DNA from: Streptomyces sp. NBC_00154
Lineage (GTDB): Bacteria; Actinomycetota; Actinomycetes; Streptomycetales; Streptomycetaceae
DNA length: 64,000 bases
Assembly: GCF_026342835.1 (NCBI RefSeq)
Contig: NZ_JAPEMI010000001.1
Coordinates: 1,432,501 to 1,496,500, forward strand
Direction of reading: 5' to 3'
Position 1 is the first letter of the stretch; every line of letters starts with the position of its first letter. This document shows positions 1 to 12,567 of this stretch, piece after piece. A program made the position numbers and the translations under genes. The notes below the pieces were generated by a model. The model saw nothing but the letters and a program-made list of their open reading frames with translations, was not told where the DNA came from and did not search any database.

Positions 1-194
1 GCGCGCATGACATTGGTCAGCGGCAGCGGGTGGGAGGTCGGCGGTACGTCTTGGTCGGCGACCTCGGAGACGCGGGCGACCGCGCCGATGATGTCGTCGA
101 GCTGACCGGCGAAGTGATCGAGCTCTTCGCCCTTCAGCTCCAGACGCGCCAGCCGGGCGAGGTGGGCGACCTCCTCGCGCGTGATGCCAGGCAT
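1..194 (-). CDS. gatC: GatC, amidotransferase subunit C (3' end outside window)
   Basis: Small subunit of the GatCAB amidotransferase, which converts misacylated Glu-tRNA(Gln) or Asp-tRNA(Asn) to Gln-tRNA or Asn-tRNA in the cytoplasm. The minus-strand reading begins [20 protein letters not shown] and continues through [20 protein letters not shown], the usual GatC N-terminal pattern of a REEV helix followed by a Q-D-I-(I/L) helix. About 64 of roughly 98 residues lie in the window; the rest runs off base 1. The ATG at 194 is the natural start for the family. gatA would be expected just beyond the left edge. Confidence 0.93.
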   Translation of the reverse strand, partial: MPGITREEVAHLARLARLELKGEELDHFAGQLDDIIGAVARVSEVADQDVPPTSHPLPLTNVMR

Positions 195-363
195 GCAGCG
201 ATCCTCAGGGGTGAGTGTTGTGGTTTTGGCCCCAATCCTATGGGGTCCGGCGCTGACGGAGCCGCCACCCACCGAACACTCGCCTCCGGTCAGCCTCCGG
301 CCGTGCCCGTATCGGGGGCGATCGGCTCGATTCCGCCGCCGGGATCCGGGCCACCGGGCCGGC

Positions 364-2553
364 TCATGTCGTCGCCGGACGCGACTGCGCGGTCCGCCCC
401 GGCTGCCGCTGCTCCAACTCGGCCACCGCTGCGGTCACGCCCGTCACGCCCGTCACCCCCGTTGCGGCGGCAGCGGCCGCGGCGGCAGCCGCCGCCAGCT
501 CCGCCGGCCGCCGCCAGCCGTGCTCGCCGCGCGCCCGCAGCCACGCCGTCGTCTCCTGCGGCGGCATCGCGGCCGCGACCAGCCACCCCTGCACCGCATC
601 GCAGCGCAGGTCCCGCAGCCGCTCCCACGTCTCGTCGTCCTCGACGCCCTCGGCGACGACCAGCAGGCCGAGCGAGTGGGCCAGGTCGATGGTGCAGCGG
701 ACGATCTCCGCGTCCTCGTTGTCGACGGCCAGCCGGGCGACGAAGGACCGGTCGATCTTCAGCTCGCTGACCGGCAGCCGGCGCAGGTGGACCAGCGAGG
801 AGTACCCCGTACCGAAGTCGTCGAGGGACATCTTCACGCCGTGCGCGGTCAGGCCGGCCAGCGTGTCGGCGGCGCGCTGCGGGTCCTCCAGCAGCACGTG
901 TTCCGTTATTTCCAGCTGGAGGGAGCCGGCCGGGACGCCGTGCCGGGCGAGCTGGGCCGCGACGCCGCCCGCGAAGCCCGGGGTGTGGACGTCGCGCGGG
1001 GAGACGTTGACCGCGACCGGGACGAACAGCCCCTGCGCCCGCCACCGGGCGACCTGGGCCAGCGCCGTCTCCAGCACGTACTCGGTGAGGTGCGGCATCA
1101 GACCCGACGACTCGGCGATGGCGATGAACTCGTCCGGAGGGACCCGGCCGCGCTCCGGGTGTACCCAGCGTACCAGCGCCTCGAGCCCGGCCACCTGGCC
1201 GTCGAACCGGACCTTCGGCTGGTAGTGGAGCTCCACCTCGCCGGCGTCCAGCGCGCGCCGCAGGTCCCCGAGGAGTCCGAGCCGGTCCGGGGTGTTGCTG
1301 TCCCGCTTCGACTCGTACACCTCGACACCCGTACGGTCCCGCTTGGCCTGGTACATCGCCACGTCCGCCCGTCTGAGCAGCCCTTCGGCGTCCAGCGCGT
1401 GGTCGGGGTAGACGGCGACTCCGGCACTGGCCTCCAGCACCAGGGTGAGGCCGTCGAGGTCCAGTGGTGAGGAGAGCTCGGCGACCAGATGACGGGCGAC
1501 GCGCTGAGCACTGGTGGTGGAGTCCGCGGTCGGCAGCAGTACGGCGAACTCGTCGCCGCCGAGCCGCGCGGCCTCCGCTCCGCGCGGCAGGGCGAGCCGC
1601 AGCCGCTCCGCGATCTGCAGCAGCAATCGGTCCCCCGCGAGATGGCCGAGGGTGTCGTTGACCGCACGGAACCGGTCGAGGTCGATCAGGACGAGCGCGG
1701 ATCTGGCGCCGATGCTCTCGGCGTCCTCCAGCGCTGTCCATGTGCGCTCCAGCAGCCACTGCCGGTTGGGCAGCCCGGTCAGTGGGTCCCGCAGCTGCTC
1801 CTCGGCCCGGGCCCGGGCGATCCAGAGAGTGGAGTCCAGGGCGATCAGCGGAACGGCGAACAGCGGCAGCAGTACGGGCGTGGCGATCGCGACGACGCAG
1901 ATCAGCGGGGCGAGCCCGAGGAGCGCGACCGCGACGAGCCCCTGGCGCAGCAGGGCGGTGCGGGCGATGGTCGGCAGCCCGCCGCCCTGGGGTGCCCGTG
2001 CGTACCAGAGGAGGACCCTGGTGACGACGAGATAGGTGGAGGCGACCAGAATGACTTCCGGGACGGCGTCGATGCCCCAGTCGAGTGGCTGCCAGGGCGA
2101 CTCGACGGTCTGCAGGTCGCCGAACGCGGCGAGGACCAGGGCCGCCGCACCTATCCCCAGGATGTCCACCGCACCATGCAGCAGCCCCTGCCACCAGCGG
2201 TGTCTGCGCGCCACTCCGACGAGCACGACGACGACCAGGCTGACCAGGCCGGCGGGCACCCAGCCGTAGAGCAGCAGCACGGCGAGGGCGAGGGCGGCGC
2301 CGGATCCGGTACCGCCCCACCAGCGGTCCCGCCCGAGCGCGACGAGATGCCCGACGATGATCCCGGTGAGGACGGCGAGCGACCAGCCTGCCGCACCGTT
2401 CGGGAAGAGTGCGTGCCCGGCGCTCAAGGTCCGGTAGAAGCCGGTCGCCAGCTGAACAGCGGCGATCAGTACAACGGCGGCACCCACTTTGGGCATGAGG
2501 CCGAGGAAACCTTGCAGCCGTGACACCGGTGCGGCGCTCTCGGTCGGTTTCAT
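364..2553 (-). CDS. Membrane GGDEF-EAL protein, RmdB-like c-di-GMP turnover enzyme
   Basis: Bifunctional c-di-GMP protein of 729 residues. Several hydrophobic segments fill about residues 15-250. A GGDEF domain follows (LTGLPNRQW, intact GGDEF at 332-336), then an EAL domain (EAL at 458-460, later [11 protein letters not shown] and EGVE). Both active-site signatures are intact, so synthase and phosphodiesterase activity are both possible. The ATG at 2553 is preceded by GAGGGACGGA, better than an in-frame ATG 54 bp upstream. The position next to ligA matches, from memory, S. coelicolor rmdB (SCO5495), a phosphodiesterase affecting development. The C-terminus is an alanine-rich tail of about 50 residues that includes a run of ten alanines. 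Confidence 0.9.
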   Translation of the reverse strand: MKPTESAAPVSRLQGFLGLMPKVGAAVVLIAAVQLATGFYRTLSAGHALFPNGAAGWSLAVLTGIIVGHLVALGRDRWWGGTGSGAALALAVLLLYGWVPAGLVSLVVVVLVGVARRHRWWQGLLHGAVDILGIGAAALVLAAFGDLQTVESPWQPLDWGIDAVPEVILVASTYLVVTRVLLWYARAPQGGGLPTIARTALLRQGLVAVALLGLAPLICVVAIATPVLLPLFAVPLIALDSTLWIARARAEEQLRDPLTGLPNRQWLLERTWTALEDAESIGARSALVLIDLDRFRAVNDTLGHLAGDRLLLQIAERLRLALPRGAEAARLGGDEFAVLLPTADSTTSAQRVARHLVAELSSPLDLDGLTLVLEASAGVAVYPDHALDAEGLLRRADVAMYQAKRDRTGVEVYESKRDSNTPDRLGLLGDLRRALDAGEVELHYQPKVRFDGQVAGLEALVRWVHPERGRVPPDEFIAIAESSGLMPHLTEYVLETALAQVARWRAQGLFVPVAVNVSPRDVHTPGFAGGVAAQLARHGVPAGSLQLEITEHVLLEDPQRAADTLAGLTAHGVKMSLDDFGTGYSSLVHLRRLPVSELKIDRSFVARLAVDNEDAEIVRCTIDLAHSLGLLVVAEGVEDDETWERLRDLRCDAVQGWLVAAAMPPQETTAWLRARGEHGWRRPAELAAAAAAAAAAATGVTGVTGVTAAVAELEQRQPGRTAQSRPATT

Positions 2554-2831
2554 TCCGTCCCTCTCACAGCCGGCGGTGCCGATGTCACCTGCTCGTCCCG
2601 CTCCCATGCCACCACGAACCCATGACCGTCACGCAGCCGGGATTACCGTCACGCATCCGGGCACGGCAGGCGCACGTCTCAACAGTAGGCCGCGGAACGC
2701 CCGTACGGGCAGCGCTCTACAGCTCTTGCCCGAATGCGAACTGACCATCACTCAGCATCTGGTATGCGCCGAACGGGTGAACCGGGCTTACCGGTCGTGC
2801 CCCTTGCCCGTCCGGGTCCGCCGCGGCCCGG

Positions 2832-5042
<2,211 letters not shown>

Positions 5043-5057
5043 TTACCCGATACCCGC

Positions 5058-6083
5058 TTACTCAGGGTTGTCTGCGAGCGATCTCGCGGCCCGGGCGCAG
5101 TGGGCGAGCGCGGCGCGCGCATACGCGGGCGACGCACCTGCGAGCCCGCACGACGGGGTGATCACCAGCGACTCGGCGAGAGTCCCCGGATTCAGCCCCA
5201 GCCTGCGCCACAGCGTCCTGACACCCATGACGCTACCGCCCGGGTCCGACAATGCCCCCGAAGCCGGGTCGGTGCCGGGCACCACCCCGAGGAAGAGCTG
5301 CGTACCGCCTTCGACCGCTTCGCCGATCGCCTCCTCCTCACGCTCGGTGAGCAGTGAGAAATCGAACGAGATGCCGTCGGCACCGGCCCGGCGCAGCAGC
5401 GCGAACGGCACGTCGGGCGCGCAGGTGTGCACGAGCGTCGCCTCTTCCCCGTTCGCCGCCAGGACATCGCGGAGCGTGCCCTCCACCACCTGCCGGTCCA
5501 CGGCCCGGTAGGTGCGGTAGCCGCTCGCCGTCCTGATGTGCCCGCGCAGTACGCCGGTCAGGGACGGTTCGTCGAGCTGGAGGATCACCCGGGCGCCGGG
5601 CATCCTGCGCCGTACCTCCGCGAGATGACCCAGCAGCCCCTCGGCCAGGGAGGCCGCCAGATCACGGCAGGCACCCGGGTCGCCGAGCACGGCCTCGCCG
5701 CCCCGCCGTTCCAGCGCGGCGGCGAGCGTCCAGGGACCGACGGCCTGGACCTTGAGCGGGCCCTGGTACCCCTGGGTGAACTCCTCCAGGGCGTCGAGGT
5801 CCTCACCCAGCCAGGAGCGGGCCCGCCGGGTGTCGCGACCCGGTCGGTCACTGATGCGCCAGCCGCTGGGCTCGACGTGGCCGTACATGTCGACGAGCAG
5901 TCCGATGGTCCGCCCGATCATGTCGGCGCCGGGCCCGCGTGCGGGCAGCTCCGGCAGATACGGCAGGCCCTCACCGTCCGCCAAGGACCCGGTGACGGTC
6001 TTCGCCGCCTCCCGCGCGTCTCCCCCGGGCATGGATCCGATCCCGGTCGCGCGGCACCCGCTGAACTTGCTTTTCTCGGTCAC
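5058..6083 (-). CDS. MetE C-terminal-like (cobalamin-independent methionine synthase family) protein
   Basis: A 341-residue protein resembling only the catalytic C-terminal barrel of cobalamin-independent methionine synthase. Visible features are the N-terminal GCRATGIGSMPGGD, VQAVGPWTLA, the barrel strand ILQLDEPSL, the candidate metal-site segment LVHTCAP and the C-terminal ITPSCGLAGAS. The His and Cys residues suggest a bound zinc as in MetE. Substrates are unknown; stand-alone proteins of this type need not make methionine. The start is GTG at 6083. It lies just upstream of ligA in the same direction, an arrangement common in Streptomyces. Confidence 0.8.
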   Translation of the reverse strand: MTEKSKFSGCRATGIGSMPGGDAREAAKTVTGSLADGEGLPYLPELPARGPGADMIGRTIGLLVDMYGHVEPSGWRISDRPGRDTRRARSWLGEDLDALEEFTQGYQGPLKVQAVGPWTLAAALERRGGEAVLGDPGACRDLAASLAEGLLGHLAEVRRRMPGARVILQLDEPSLTGVLRGHIRTASGYRTYRAVDRQVVEGTLRDVLAANGEEATLVHTCAPDVPFALLRRAGADGISFDFSLLTEREEEAIGEAVEGGTQLFLGVVPGTDPASGALSDPGGSVMGVRTLWRRLGLNPGTLAESLVITPSCGLAGASPAYARAALAHCARAARSLADNPE

Positions 6084-6216
6084 GCAGGAAGCCTACGGTC
6101 CGGGCCGCCGGCGCCGTCGCGGGCCCGGCCGGCCCGGCGGCCGACGCTCGCGGGCCGGGGCCGGGCTCCACTCGGCGTCGGGGGACCCGGCCTCTGCGGA
6201 CCCGGCGCCCAGGGCC

Positions 6217-6906
6217 TCAGTGCCCGGGGCGGACCGTGAGGTCGTTGACCTCGGCGTCGCGAGGCAGGTCGATCGCCATCAGGATCGTGGTCGCCACGGA
6301 CTCCGGGTCGATGAACCGGGAGGCGTCGTACTCCCTCCCCTCCTGCTGGTGCACCTTGACCTGCATGGGGCTGGCAGTACGTCCGGGGTAGACGGAGCTC
6401 ACCCGGACACCGTTTCCGTGCTCCTCCTCGCGCAGCGAGTCGGCGAGCGCCTTCAGGCCGTGCTTGCTCGCGGCGTACGCGCTCCACTCGGCGTGTGCGC
6501 TGAGCCCGGCGCCCGAGTTCACGAAGACGACATGGCCCTGGGCCACGCGCAGTTGCGGCAGGAAGAGCCGGGTCAGCTCGGCAGGGGCGACCAGGTTGGT
6601 GTTGAGCTGGTAGTGCCATGCCTTGGGCGTGAGCTCCCCGACCTGGCCCAGCTCCACGACGCCCGCGATGTGCAGCAGCGAGTCGATCCGCTCCGGGAGC
6701 GACTGCTGTGCGAACGCCCAGGAGAGCCGGTCAGGGTTGCCGAGGTCGCCGACGAGCGTGCGGGCTCCGGGGTGGAGCGCGGCCAGTTCCTTGGCGCGGC
6801 CCGCGTCACGGGCCAGCAGCACGAGTTCGTCACCGCGCTCCAGGAGACGGCGGGCGACAGCTGCTCCGATGCCGGAGCCGGCGCCGGTGATGAGGTGAGT
6901 GGACAT
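6217..6906 (-). CDS. Short-chain dehydrogenase/reductase
   Basis: Classical SDR of 229 residues. The N-terminal dinucleotide site is TGAGSGIGAAV (TGxxxGxG). The active site has Ser in VFVNSGAGLS and the YxxxK motif in YAASKHGLKA, and the post-YxxxK loop reads YPGRTASPM. The natural substrate cannot be read from the sequence. It lies 28 bp downstream of the LOG-family gene on the same strand, so the two may be one transcript. Confidence 0.9.
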   Translation of the reverse strand: MSTHLITGAGSGIGAAVARRLLERGDELVLLARDAGRAKELAALHPGARTLVGDLGNPDRLSWAFAQQSLPERIDSLLHIAGVVELGQVGELTPKAWHYQLNTNLVAPAELTRLFLPQLRVAQGHVVFVNSGAGLSAHAEWSAYAASKHGLKALADSLREEEHGNGVRVSSVYPGRTASPMQVKVHQQEGREYDASRFIDPESVATTILMAIDLPRDAEVNDLTVRPGH

Positions 6907-6934
6907 GCGCCCATGGTCGCATCCGGCCGCGTGG

Positions 6935-7474
6935 CTACTGAATGCCGGACCACTCTTCCAGGTAGGCCAGCGCGCCGACCCCGTCCTTTGCGAAGAACAC
7001 CAGGTCGGTGAGGGGAAGGGGCAGGAAGCCCTCGTCCTCCATGCGCTGGAACTGCAGACGCAGCCCGTCGTAGAAACCCGCCGTGTTCAGCAGGACGACC
7101 GGCTTGTCGTGCTTGCCGTGCTTCTTCAGCTCCAGGATCTCGGTGGCCTCGTCGAGCGTCCCCATACCGCCCACCATGATCACGACGGCGTCGGCCTTCT
7201 CCAGGAGCAGCGCCTTGCGCTCGGCGAGATCGCGTGCGATCACCATCTCGTCGGCATCGGTCCGGGCCTGGGCGGCCATGAAGTCCACCGACACCCCGAC
7301 GAGCCGCCCGCCCGACTCCTGCACCCCGTCGGCGACGACCTTCATCAGCCCGCTCTCCGACCCGCCCCAGACCAGTGTGTGCCCGCCGCGGCCCAGCAGC
7401 TCGGCGAACTCGCGGGCGGGCCGGGTGTAGCGGTCGTCGAGGTCGGCGGCGGAGAGAAAGACGCAGATGTTCAT
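6935..7474 (-). CDS. LOG-family (TIGR00730) Rossmann-fold protein, possible cytokinin-type nucleoside 5'-monophosphate phosphoribohydrolase
   Basis: A 179-residue protein with the lysine-decarboxylase-like Rossmann fold of LOG proteins. Diagnostic parts are the N-terminal strand MNICVFLSAAD, WGGSESGLM and the GGMGTLDEATE loop, the family's PGGxGTxxE motif with a Val-Gly start. Characterised members hydrolyse N6-modified AMP to a free base and ribose 5-phosphate. The physiological substrate here is not known. The sequence upstream of its ATG holds the left side of the TnpB-like element. Confidence 0.85.
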   Translation of the reverse strand: MNICVFLSAADLDDRYTRPAREFAELLGRGGHTLVWGGSESGLMKVVADGVQESGGRLVGVSVDFMAAQARTDADEMVIARDLAERKALLLEKADAVVIMVGGMGTLDEATEILELKKHGKHDKPVVLLNTAGFYDGLRLQFQRMEDEGFLPLPLTDLVFFAKDGVGALAYLEEWSGIQ

Positions 7475-7689
7475 ACAGCAACGGTAGGTGCCCCCACTGA
7501 CACTCCACGGGACGGGGGGTTGTGAGCTGCTGTCGGTTTACTGAGCTGAAGTGAGTGGTGGCGGACGGGAGTGGGTCCTGGCGGGGGGTTGGCGGGGGCT
7601 GAGAACGTAGGTTCTGGGGTCGAATGGGTGACCTTGGTGGCTGTTGTTCGTTGGGCTGGGTGGTAGGTGTCCGGCCGTGAGGGGGTGAC
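7475..7689. mobile_element. Probable left flank of the TnpB-like element
   Basis: This 215 bp lies between the start of the LOG gene and the TnpB-like gene. It is unusually G- and T-rich on the plus strand (GGCGGGGGGTTGGCGGGGGC near 7578-7597), unlike the balanced GC of its surroundings. It must contain the LOG gene promoter on the minus strand and possibly the left end of the element. I could not identify a terminal hairpin or target site. Confidence 0.35.
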
Positions 7690-9374
7690 GTGGTGGATGG
7701 TTTACGGAAGCTGACGGCCTCCTTCGTGGTGCCCGCGCCTGCCGGGGTGGCGATCCGGGACCGTCTCAAGCACCTCACCCCCCAGGACCAGAAAGTCCTG
7801 CGTGCGGTCGGTGAGCATCAGGGTGCGCTGGCCTCCCGCGATCTCAAGGCTCGCTGTGCGGATGGTCTGGAGCACGGTGCGGACACCTGGGCGTCGCGTA
7901 AGCGGGAACTGACGAAGGAGTCGTCGTCGCGGATCGCGGGTGCGATCACGAAGGCCACGCACGATCAGTGGGCACTCGCCCGGCGTTGCCAGGCGGCGTA
8001 CATCCGGACGCTGGAAGCCGGGATCAAGACGTTGCGGCACCGCCTGTCCCTCCCGCTCGGGGTGCCCGGAACGAAGCGGGCCGCGGGTGGCTACCGGTCG
8101 AAGAACGAGTGGTTCCGCAAGTCCCGCCGGCTCGCGGCACTGGAAGACCGGCATGCTGCTGCTGTTGCCGAGTGGCAGGCCGGGCGGGTGCAGGTGGTAC
8201 GGGGTGGCAGACGTCTCCTGAACACCCGCCACCATCTCACCCAGGCGGCCGGTCTCACCGAGGAGCGGTGGCGGGAACGGTGGGGGGTGGGACGCTGGTT
8301 TCTTGCTGCCGACGGTGAGTCGGGGAAGCGGTTCGGGAACGAGACGATCCGCGTCACCCGGGACGGCCAGGTCAGCATCAAGCTGCCTGCTCCGCTGGCG
8401 CACCTGGCCAATGCCCAGCACGGCCGGTACATCCTCGCCTCCACCGTGGCGTTCGCGCACCGGGGCGCGGAGTGGGCCGACCGCATCACCGCGAACCGGG
8501 CCGTGGCCTACCGCATCCACCTCATACGGAGCGCGGCCGCTGGTATCTCACGGCCTCGTGGCAGCACCCCGTCGTCCAGACCATCCCGTTGGAGACCGCC
8601 CGTGCCCGGGGCATGATCGGGGTCGACACCAACGCCGACCACTTCGCCGCCTACCGGCTCGATGTCCACGGCAACCCCGTCGGCGGGCCCCGGCGGTTCT
8701 TCTACGACCTGTCCGGGACCGCAGGTCACCGCGACGCGCAGATCCGGCACGCGCTGACCGGGTTGATCAGCTGGGCGGTGCGTGCCGGTGTCGCTGCGAT
8801 CGGGATCGAAGACCTCGATTTCACCACCGAGAAGACCCGCGAGAAGCACGGCCGCCGGAAGCGATTCCGGCAGCTCATCTCCGGTATGCCCACCGGGAAA
8901 CTCAAGGCCCGGCTGGTCTCGATGGCCGCCGAACACGGCCTGAGCATTGTCGCGGTCGACCCGGCCTACACCAGCATGTGGGGTGCCCAGCACTGGCAGA
9001 AGCCGCTGGCCACCCCACGCCGAAAGATGTCCCGTCACGATGCCGCGGGCATCGCGATCGGACGACGTGCCCTCGGACACTGGATCCGGCGAAGGACGAC
9101 ACCGCCCCCACACGACCGGAGTGATCGTGCGGGGCATCGGACCGTCCAGGCCGGGTCAGGTGACCAAGGGCGTGAGGGAACCCGCCCACCCACCACGGAC
9201 CGGCCCCCTGGAGAGCCGTCGCCGAGCGGGAAGCGAAAGCGGGGGACCAGTGCATCCAACACCGTTCGGGATGCGCCCAGAACACAGCAGTGGGTCCAAG
9301 ACTCACTCACGCACACTGGTCAGGAACGGTTTGATCCGGGGAAGAATCCGGCGCACGGCACGGCTGTACAAGAC
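7690..9374 (+). pseudogene. TnpB-like (IS200/IS605 OrfB) nuclease gene, frameshifted
   Basis: Two reading frames together make one TnpB/OrfB-type protein. The first, GTG at 7690 to about 8523, carries the N-terminal part ending AVAYRIHL. The second resumes near 8526 with ERGRWYLTASWQHP. It contains the RuvC-like acidic motifs: GVDTNADHFAAYRLD (first Asp), AIGIEDLDF (Glu) and SRHDAAGIAIGRRALGHW (third Asp). The junction CTC-AT-ACGGAG fits loss of one base, and no slippery heptamer is visible. The usual Cys4 zinc finger between the second and third motifs is absent; the segment reads PAYTSMWGAQHWQKPL. The second frame has no stop and runs into the DUF427 gene. Ends of the element were not resolved. 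Confidence 0.8.
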
Positions 9375-9710
9375 ATGACTTCCACTTCAGGACACGTGAT
9401 CACCGTCGAGCCCGGCACGGAGCATGTGCGCGTGGTGCGTGACGGTCAGCTGCTCGCCGAGAGCCGCCGTCCGCTCGTACTGCGCGAGACGGGCTCTCCG
9501 GTCCGCTACTACCTGCCGCCCGAGGACGTCCGCACGGAACTGCTCACGGCGTCGGACACCCACACCCACTGCCCGTTCAAGGGGGATGCCTCCTACTGGT
9601 CACTGCCGGACGCGGCCGATCTCGTCTGGGCCTATCCGGACCCCAAGCCCGAAGTCGCCGCGATCAAGGACCACTTCTGCTTCTACGACGCCGAGACGGT
9701 CTCCGGCTGA
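9375..9710 (+). CDS. DUF427 domain protein
   Basis: A 111-residue protein of the DUF427 family (small beta-rich domain, function unknown). Typical parts are VVRDGQLLAESRRPLVLRE, VRYYLPPEDVR and the conserved THCPFKGDASYWSL. The ATG at 9375 starts the conserved region. The frame is open far upstream and continuous with the broken TnpB-like gene, so a native leader may have been replaced by the insertion. It ends about 100 bp before an alpha/beta hydrolase gene. Confidence 0.85.
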   Translation: MTSTSGHVITVEPGTEHVRVVRDGQLLAESRRPLVLRETGSPVRYYLPPEDVRTELLTASDTHTHCPFKGDASYWSLPDAADLVWAYPDPKPEVAAIKDHFCFYDAETVSG

Positions 9711-9806
9711 TCACCAGGCACCGTGCTGAGCTGCGGAGTTGAGGAATCTCGAAAAACTTCGTCGCCGCAGCGATGAGTTCTGCGGTCCGCCGCAGTCCAT
9801 CTGCAC

Positions 9807-10607
9807 ATGGACAGGACTCCTTCCCGTGACGGCACTTTGATCGCCCACCGGCGCAGAGGTGACGGGCCGCCCGTGATTCTGGTGGGCGGGGCGCTGAGCA
9901 CTGCGGCGACCGAGGCACCACTGGCGGAACTTCTGGCGTCGCGGTTCAGCGTCGTGACCTACGACCGGCGCGGCCGCGGCTCCAGCGGCGACGGTGTGCC
10001 GTACGCGGTCGAGCGCGAGGTCGAGGATCTGGCGGCGATGATCGATCGGGTCGGTGGCCGGGCCGCGGTGTTCGGGATGTCGTCCGGCGGCGCCCTGGCG
10101 CTGGAGGCGCAGGCCTCGGGGGTGCCCGTCGACCTGCTCGCGGTGTACGAACCGCCGTTCGCCCCGGACGCACCGGGCCGCCGGGCCAAGGCGCGCTACG
10201 CGACCCGGCTGCACCGCCTGCTGTCCGCCGGGGACCGGGCGGGGGCACTCGAGCTGTTCCTGTCGCTGGCGGGGATGCCGCCCGACACGGTCGCCCGGAT
10301 GCGGCACGCTCCTCTGTGGCGCGGCCTCGAATCACTGGCGCACACCCTGGCGTACGACGACGCGATCCTCGGCAATGGCACGGTGCCCGCCGAGCGTCTC
10401 GGGTCCGTCACCGCGCGCACCATGGTGATCACGGGGGGATTCAGTCCCACCCCGATGCGCACCCTGACCCGCATCCTCGCGGACGCGATCCCACGCGCCC
10501 GGCACCGCACGCTGACGGGCCAGACACATGACCTGGCGCCGCAGGTGGTCGCGCCTGTGCTGGCGGAGTTCTTCTCCAAGGACGTGTACGTCAGCCGGGC
10601 GTCGTAA
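9807..10607 (+). CDS. Alpha/beta hydrolase
   Basis: A 266-residue alpha/beta-fold hydrolase. The oxyanion-side strand is PPVILVGGAL, the DRRGRG turn follows at about 53-58, and the nucleophile elbow is GMSSG with Ser92. The probable catalytic His is in LTGQTHDLAP near the C-terminus. The substrate is not predictable. No strong ribosome-binding site precedes the ATG at 9807. Confidence 0.87.
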   Translation: MDRTPSRDGTLIAHRRRGDGPPVILVGGALSTAATEAPLAELLASRFSVVTYDRRGRGSSGDGVPYAVEREVEDLAAMIDRVGGRAAVFGMSSGGALALEAQASGVPVDLLAVYEPPFAPDAPGRRAKARYATRLHRLLSAGDRAGALELFLSLAGMPPDTVARMRHAPLWRGLESLAHTLAYDDAILGNGTVPAERLGSVTARTMVITGGFSPTPMRTLTRILADAIPRARHRTLTGQTHDLAPQVVAPVLAEFFSKDVYVSRAS

Positions 10608-10667
10608 GGCCCGCGGCCCACGACGCCTCGGTGCAGCCCGAGCCCGGCCCGCTTCGAAGGAACGGCC

Positions 10668-11804
10668 CTAGCCCAGGCCGACCGCAGCCTCGGTGCGCCG
10701 CACCGTCGTCGCAATCGTCGCCGAGCCGACCACCCGCGTCCCGTCGTACAGCACGACCGCCTGGCCGGGGGCCACACCTCGTACCGGCTCGGTGAAGGTG
10801 ACGTTCAGCGTGCCGTCCACGAGCTCGGCGGTCACCTCGGTCTCGCCGCCGTGGGCGCGGAGCTGCGCGGTGTACGTGCCGGGGCCGGCCGGGGCCGTGC
10901 CGCACCAGCGGGGCTTGATCGCCGTCAGCGCCGTGACGTCTAGGGCCTCCACCGGGCCGACCGTCACCGTGTTGTTCACCGGGGAGATGTCGAGGACGTA
11001 GCGCGGCTTGCCGTCGGCGGCGGGGTGGCCGATGCGCAGACCCTTGCGCTGACCGATGGTGAACCCGAAGGCGCCCTCGTGGGTACCGAGCCTGTTGCCG
11101 GACTCGTCGAGGATGTCGCCCTCGGCCTTGCCGCCGAGGCGGTCGGCCAGGAAGCCCTGGGTGTCGCCGTCGGCGATGAAGCAGATGTCATGGCTGTCGG
11201 GCTTCTTCGCCACGGCCAGGCCACGGGCCTCCGCCTCGGCGCGGATCTCGTCCTTGGTGGTGAGGGTGTCGCCGAGCGGGAACATCGCGTGGGCGAGCTG
11301 CCTCTCGTCCAGGACACCGAGGACGTACGACTGGTCCTTGGCCATGTCGGAGGCGCGGTGCAGCTCGCGGCTGCCGTCCTCGTTCAGCACGACGGTGGCG
11401 TAGTGGCCGGTGCAGACGGCGTCGAAGCCGAGCGCGAGCGCCTTGTCGAGCAGCGCCGCGAACTTGATCTTCTCGTTGCAGCGCAGACACGGGTTGGGCG
11501 TGCGGCCCGCCTCGTACTCCGCGATGAAGTCCTCCACGACGTCCTCGCGGAAGCGTTCCGCCAGGTCCCAGACGTAGAACGGGATGCCGATGACGTCCGC
11601 GGCGCGGCGGGCGTCGCGGGAGTCCTCGATGGTGCAACAGCCGCGCGCTCCGGTACGGAACGACTGCGGGTTCGCGGAGAGGGCGAGGTGCACACCGGTC
11701 ACGTCGTGGCCCGCCTCGGCGGCGCGGGCCGCGGCGACGGCGGAGTCGACACCGCCTGACATGGCGGCGAGCACACGGAGGGGGCGCTGGGAAGTCTGAG
11801 TCAT
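10668..11804 (-). CDS. mnmA: tRNA 2-thiouridylase MnmA (TrmU)
   Basis: Installs the 2-thio group on the wobble uridine of tRNA(Lys/Glu/Gln), receiving sulfur from a cysteine desulfurase. The protein has 378 residues. The PP-loop is SGGVDS at 16-21, the catalytic cysteines are expected at Cys106 (TPNPCLRCN) and Cys208 ([11 protein letters not shown]), and [11 protein letters not shown] is the tRNA-binding loop. An open frame extends 240 bp upstream, but the ATG at 11804 opens the conserved region. A cysteine desulfurase gene lies 0.8 kb away on the same strand, a functional pairing. Confidence 0.96.
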   Translation of the reverse strand: MTQTSQRPLRVLAAMSGGVDSAVAAARAAEAGHDVTGVHLALSANPQSFRTGARGCCTIEDSRDARRAADVIGIPFYVWDLAERFREDVVEDFIAEYEAGRTPNPCLRCNEKIKFAALLDKALALGFDAVCTGHYATVVLNEDGSRELHRASDMAKDQSYVLGVLDERQLAHAMFPLGDTLTTKDEIRAEAEARGLAVAKKPDSHDICFIADGDTQGFLADRLGGKAEGDILDESGNRLGTHEGAFGFTIGQRKGLRIGHPAADGKPRYVLDISPVNNTVTVGPVEALDVTALTAIKPRWCGTAPAGPGTYTAQLRAHGGETEVTAELVDGTLNVTFTEPVRGVAPGQAVVLYDGTRVVGSATIATTVRRTEAAVGLG

Positions 11805-11865
11805 AGCTCCACCAGGGTACGGGGCGCCGGGAACCGAAAGCTCGCGGATATGCGTTGTCGATCTC

Positions 11866-12546
11866 ATGGGGACCAAGAAGGCGGCAGGCGCCAGGCAGTC
11901 GGCGGGGGCCAAGGCGGAGCACGGCATCAGTCGGCGAGGGTTGCTGATCGGCGCTGCTGTCACGGCGGTGGGCACGGCGGCGCTGGCCCGGGAGAAGCTG
12001 GAGCACGCCTGGTGGCGGCTGCCCGGTGTGGAGAAGCCCCGCAAGCCCGGCGAGCTGGATTACGCGCGGGCTCAGTGGACGGCGGCGTCCCCGGCGAACT
12101 GGCGGCGGGCGGACCGCCCCGCCGACTACGCCATAGACCGGGTCGTCATCCATGTGACCCAGGGCAGCTTCCGCGGCGCGGTCAAGGTCTTCCAGAACCC
12201 CGCCCATGGTGCGGCGGCGCACTACGTGGTGCGCAAGGACGGTCATGTGACGCAGATGATCCGTGAGCTGGATGTGGCGTTCCACGCGGGGAACAAGTCG
12301 TACAACGAGCGCAGCGTCGGCATCGAGCACGAGGGGTTCGTGGACCGGCCGCACGACTTCACGGCCGCGATGTACGAGGCGTCGGCGCGGCTGTCGGCGG
12401 CGATATGCGGGCGGTACGGGATACCGGTGGACCGGACGCACATCATCGGGCATGTGGAGGTGCCGGGCACGGACCACACCGATCCGGGTCCGCACTGGGA
12501 CTGGGACCGGTATATCGAGCTGGTGCGGGCAGCGGGCGCCCGGTGA
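11866..12546 (+). CDS. Tat-exported N-acetylmuramoyl-L-alanine amidase (Amidase_2)
   Basis: A cell-wall amidase of 226 residues predicted to cleave the lactyl-amide bond between MurNAc and the stem peptide outside the membrane. A twin-arginine signal ([20 protein letters not shown]) lies at about residues 25-44. The Amidase_2 zinc site is suggested by His in VVIHVTQG, His/Asp in [11 protein letters not shown] and the conserved [10 protein letters not shown]. It reads divergently from mnmA and converges on the cysteine desulfurase. Confidence 0.9.
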   Translation: MGTKKAAGARQSAGAKAEHGISRRGLLIGAAVTAVGTAALAREKLEHAWWRLPGVEKPRKPGELDYARAQWTAASPANWRRADRPADYAIDRVVIHVTQGSFRGAVKVFQNPAHGAAAHYVVRKDGHVTQMIRELDVAFHAGNKSYNERSVGIEHEGFVDRPHDFTAAMYEASARLSAAICGRYGIPVDRTHIIGHVEVPGTDHTDPGPHWDWDRYIELVRAAGAR

Positions 12547-12567
12547 TCGCGGGGCCCGCCGCCCGGT

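Noticed and set aside
8515..8535. Programmed frameshift in the TnpB-like gene
   Set aside because: No slippery heptamer or following stem is visible, and a single lost base explains the break more simply.
11805..12044. N-terminal extension of mnmA
   Set aside because: The added 80 residues match nothing in the family and overlap the promoter and start of the divergent amidase gene.
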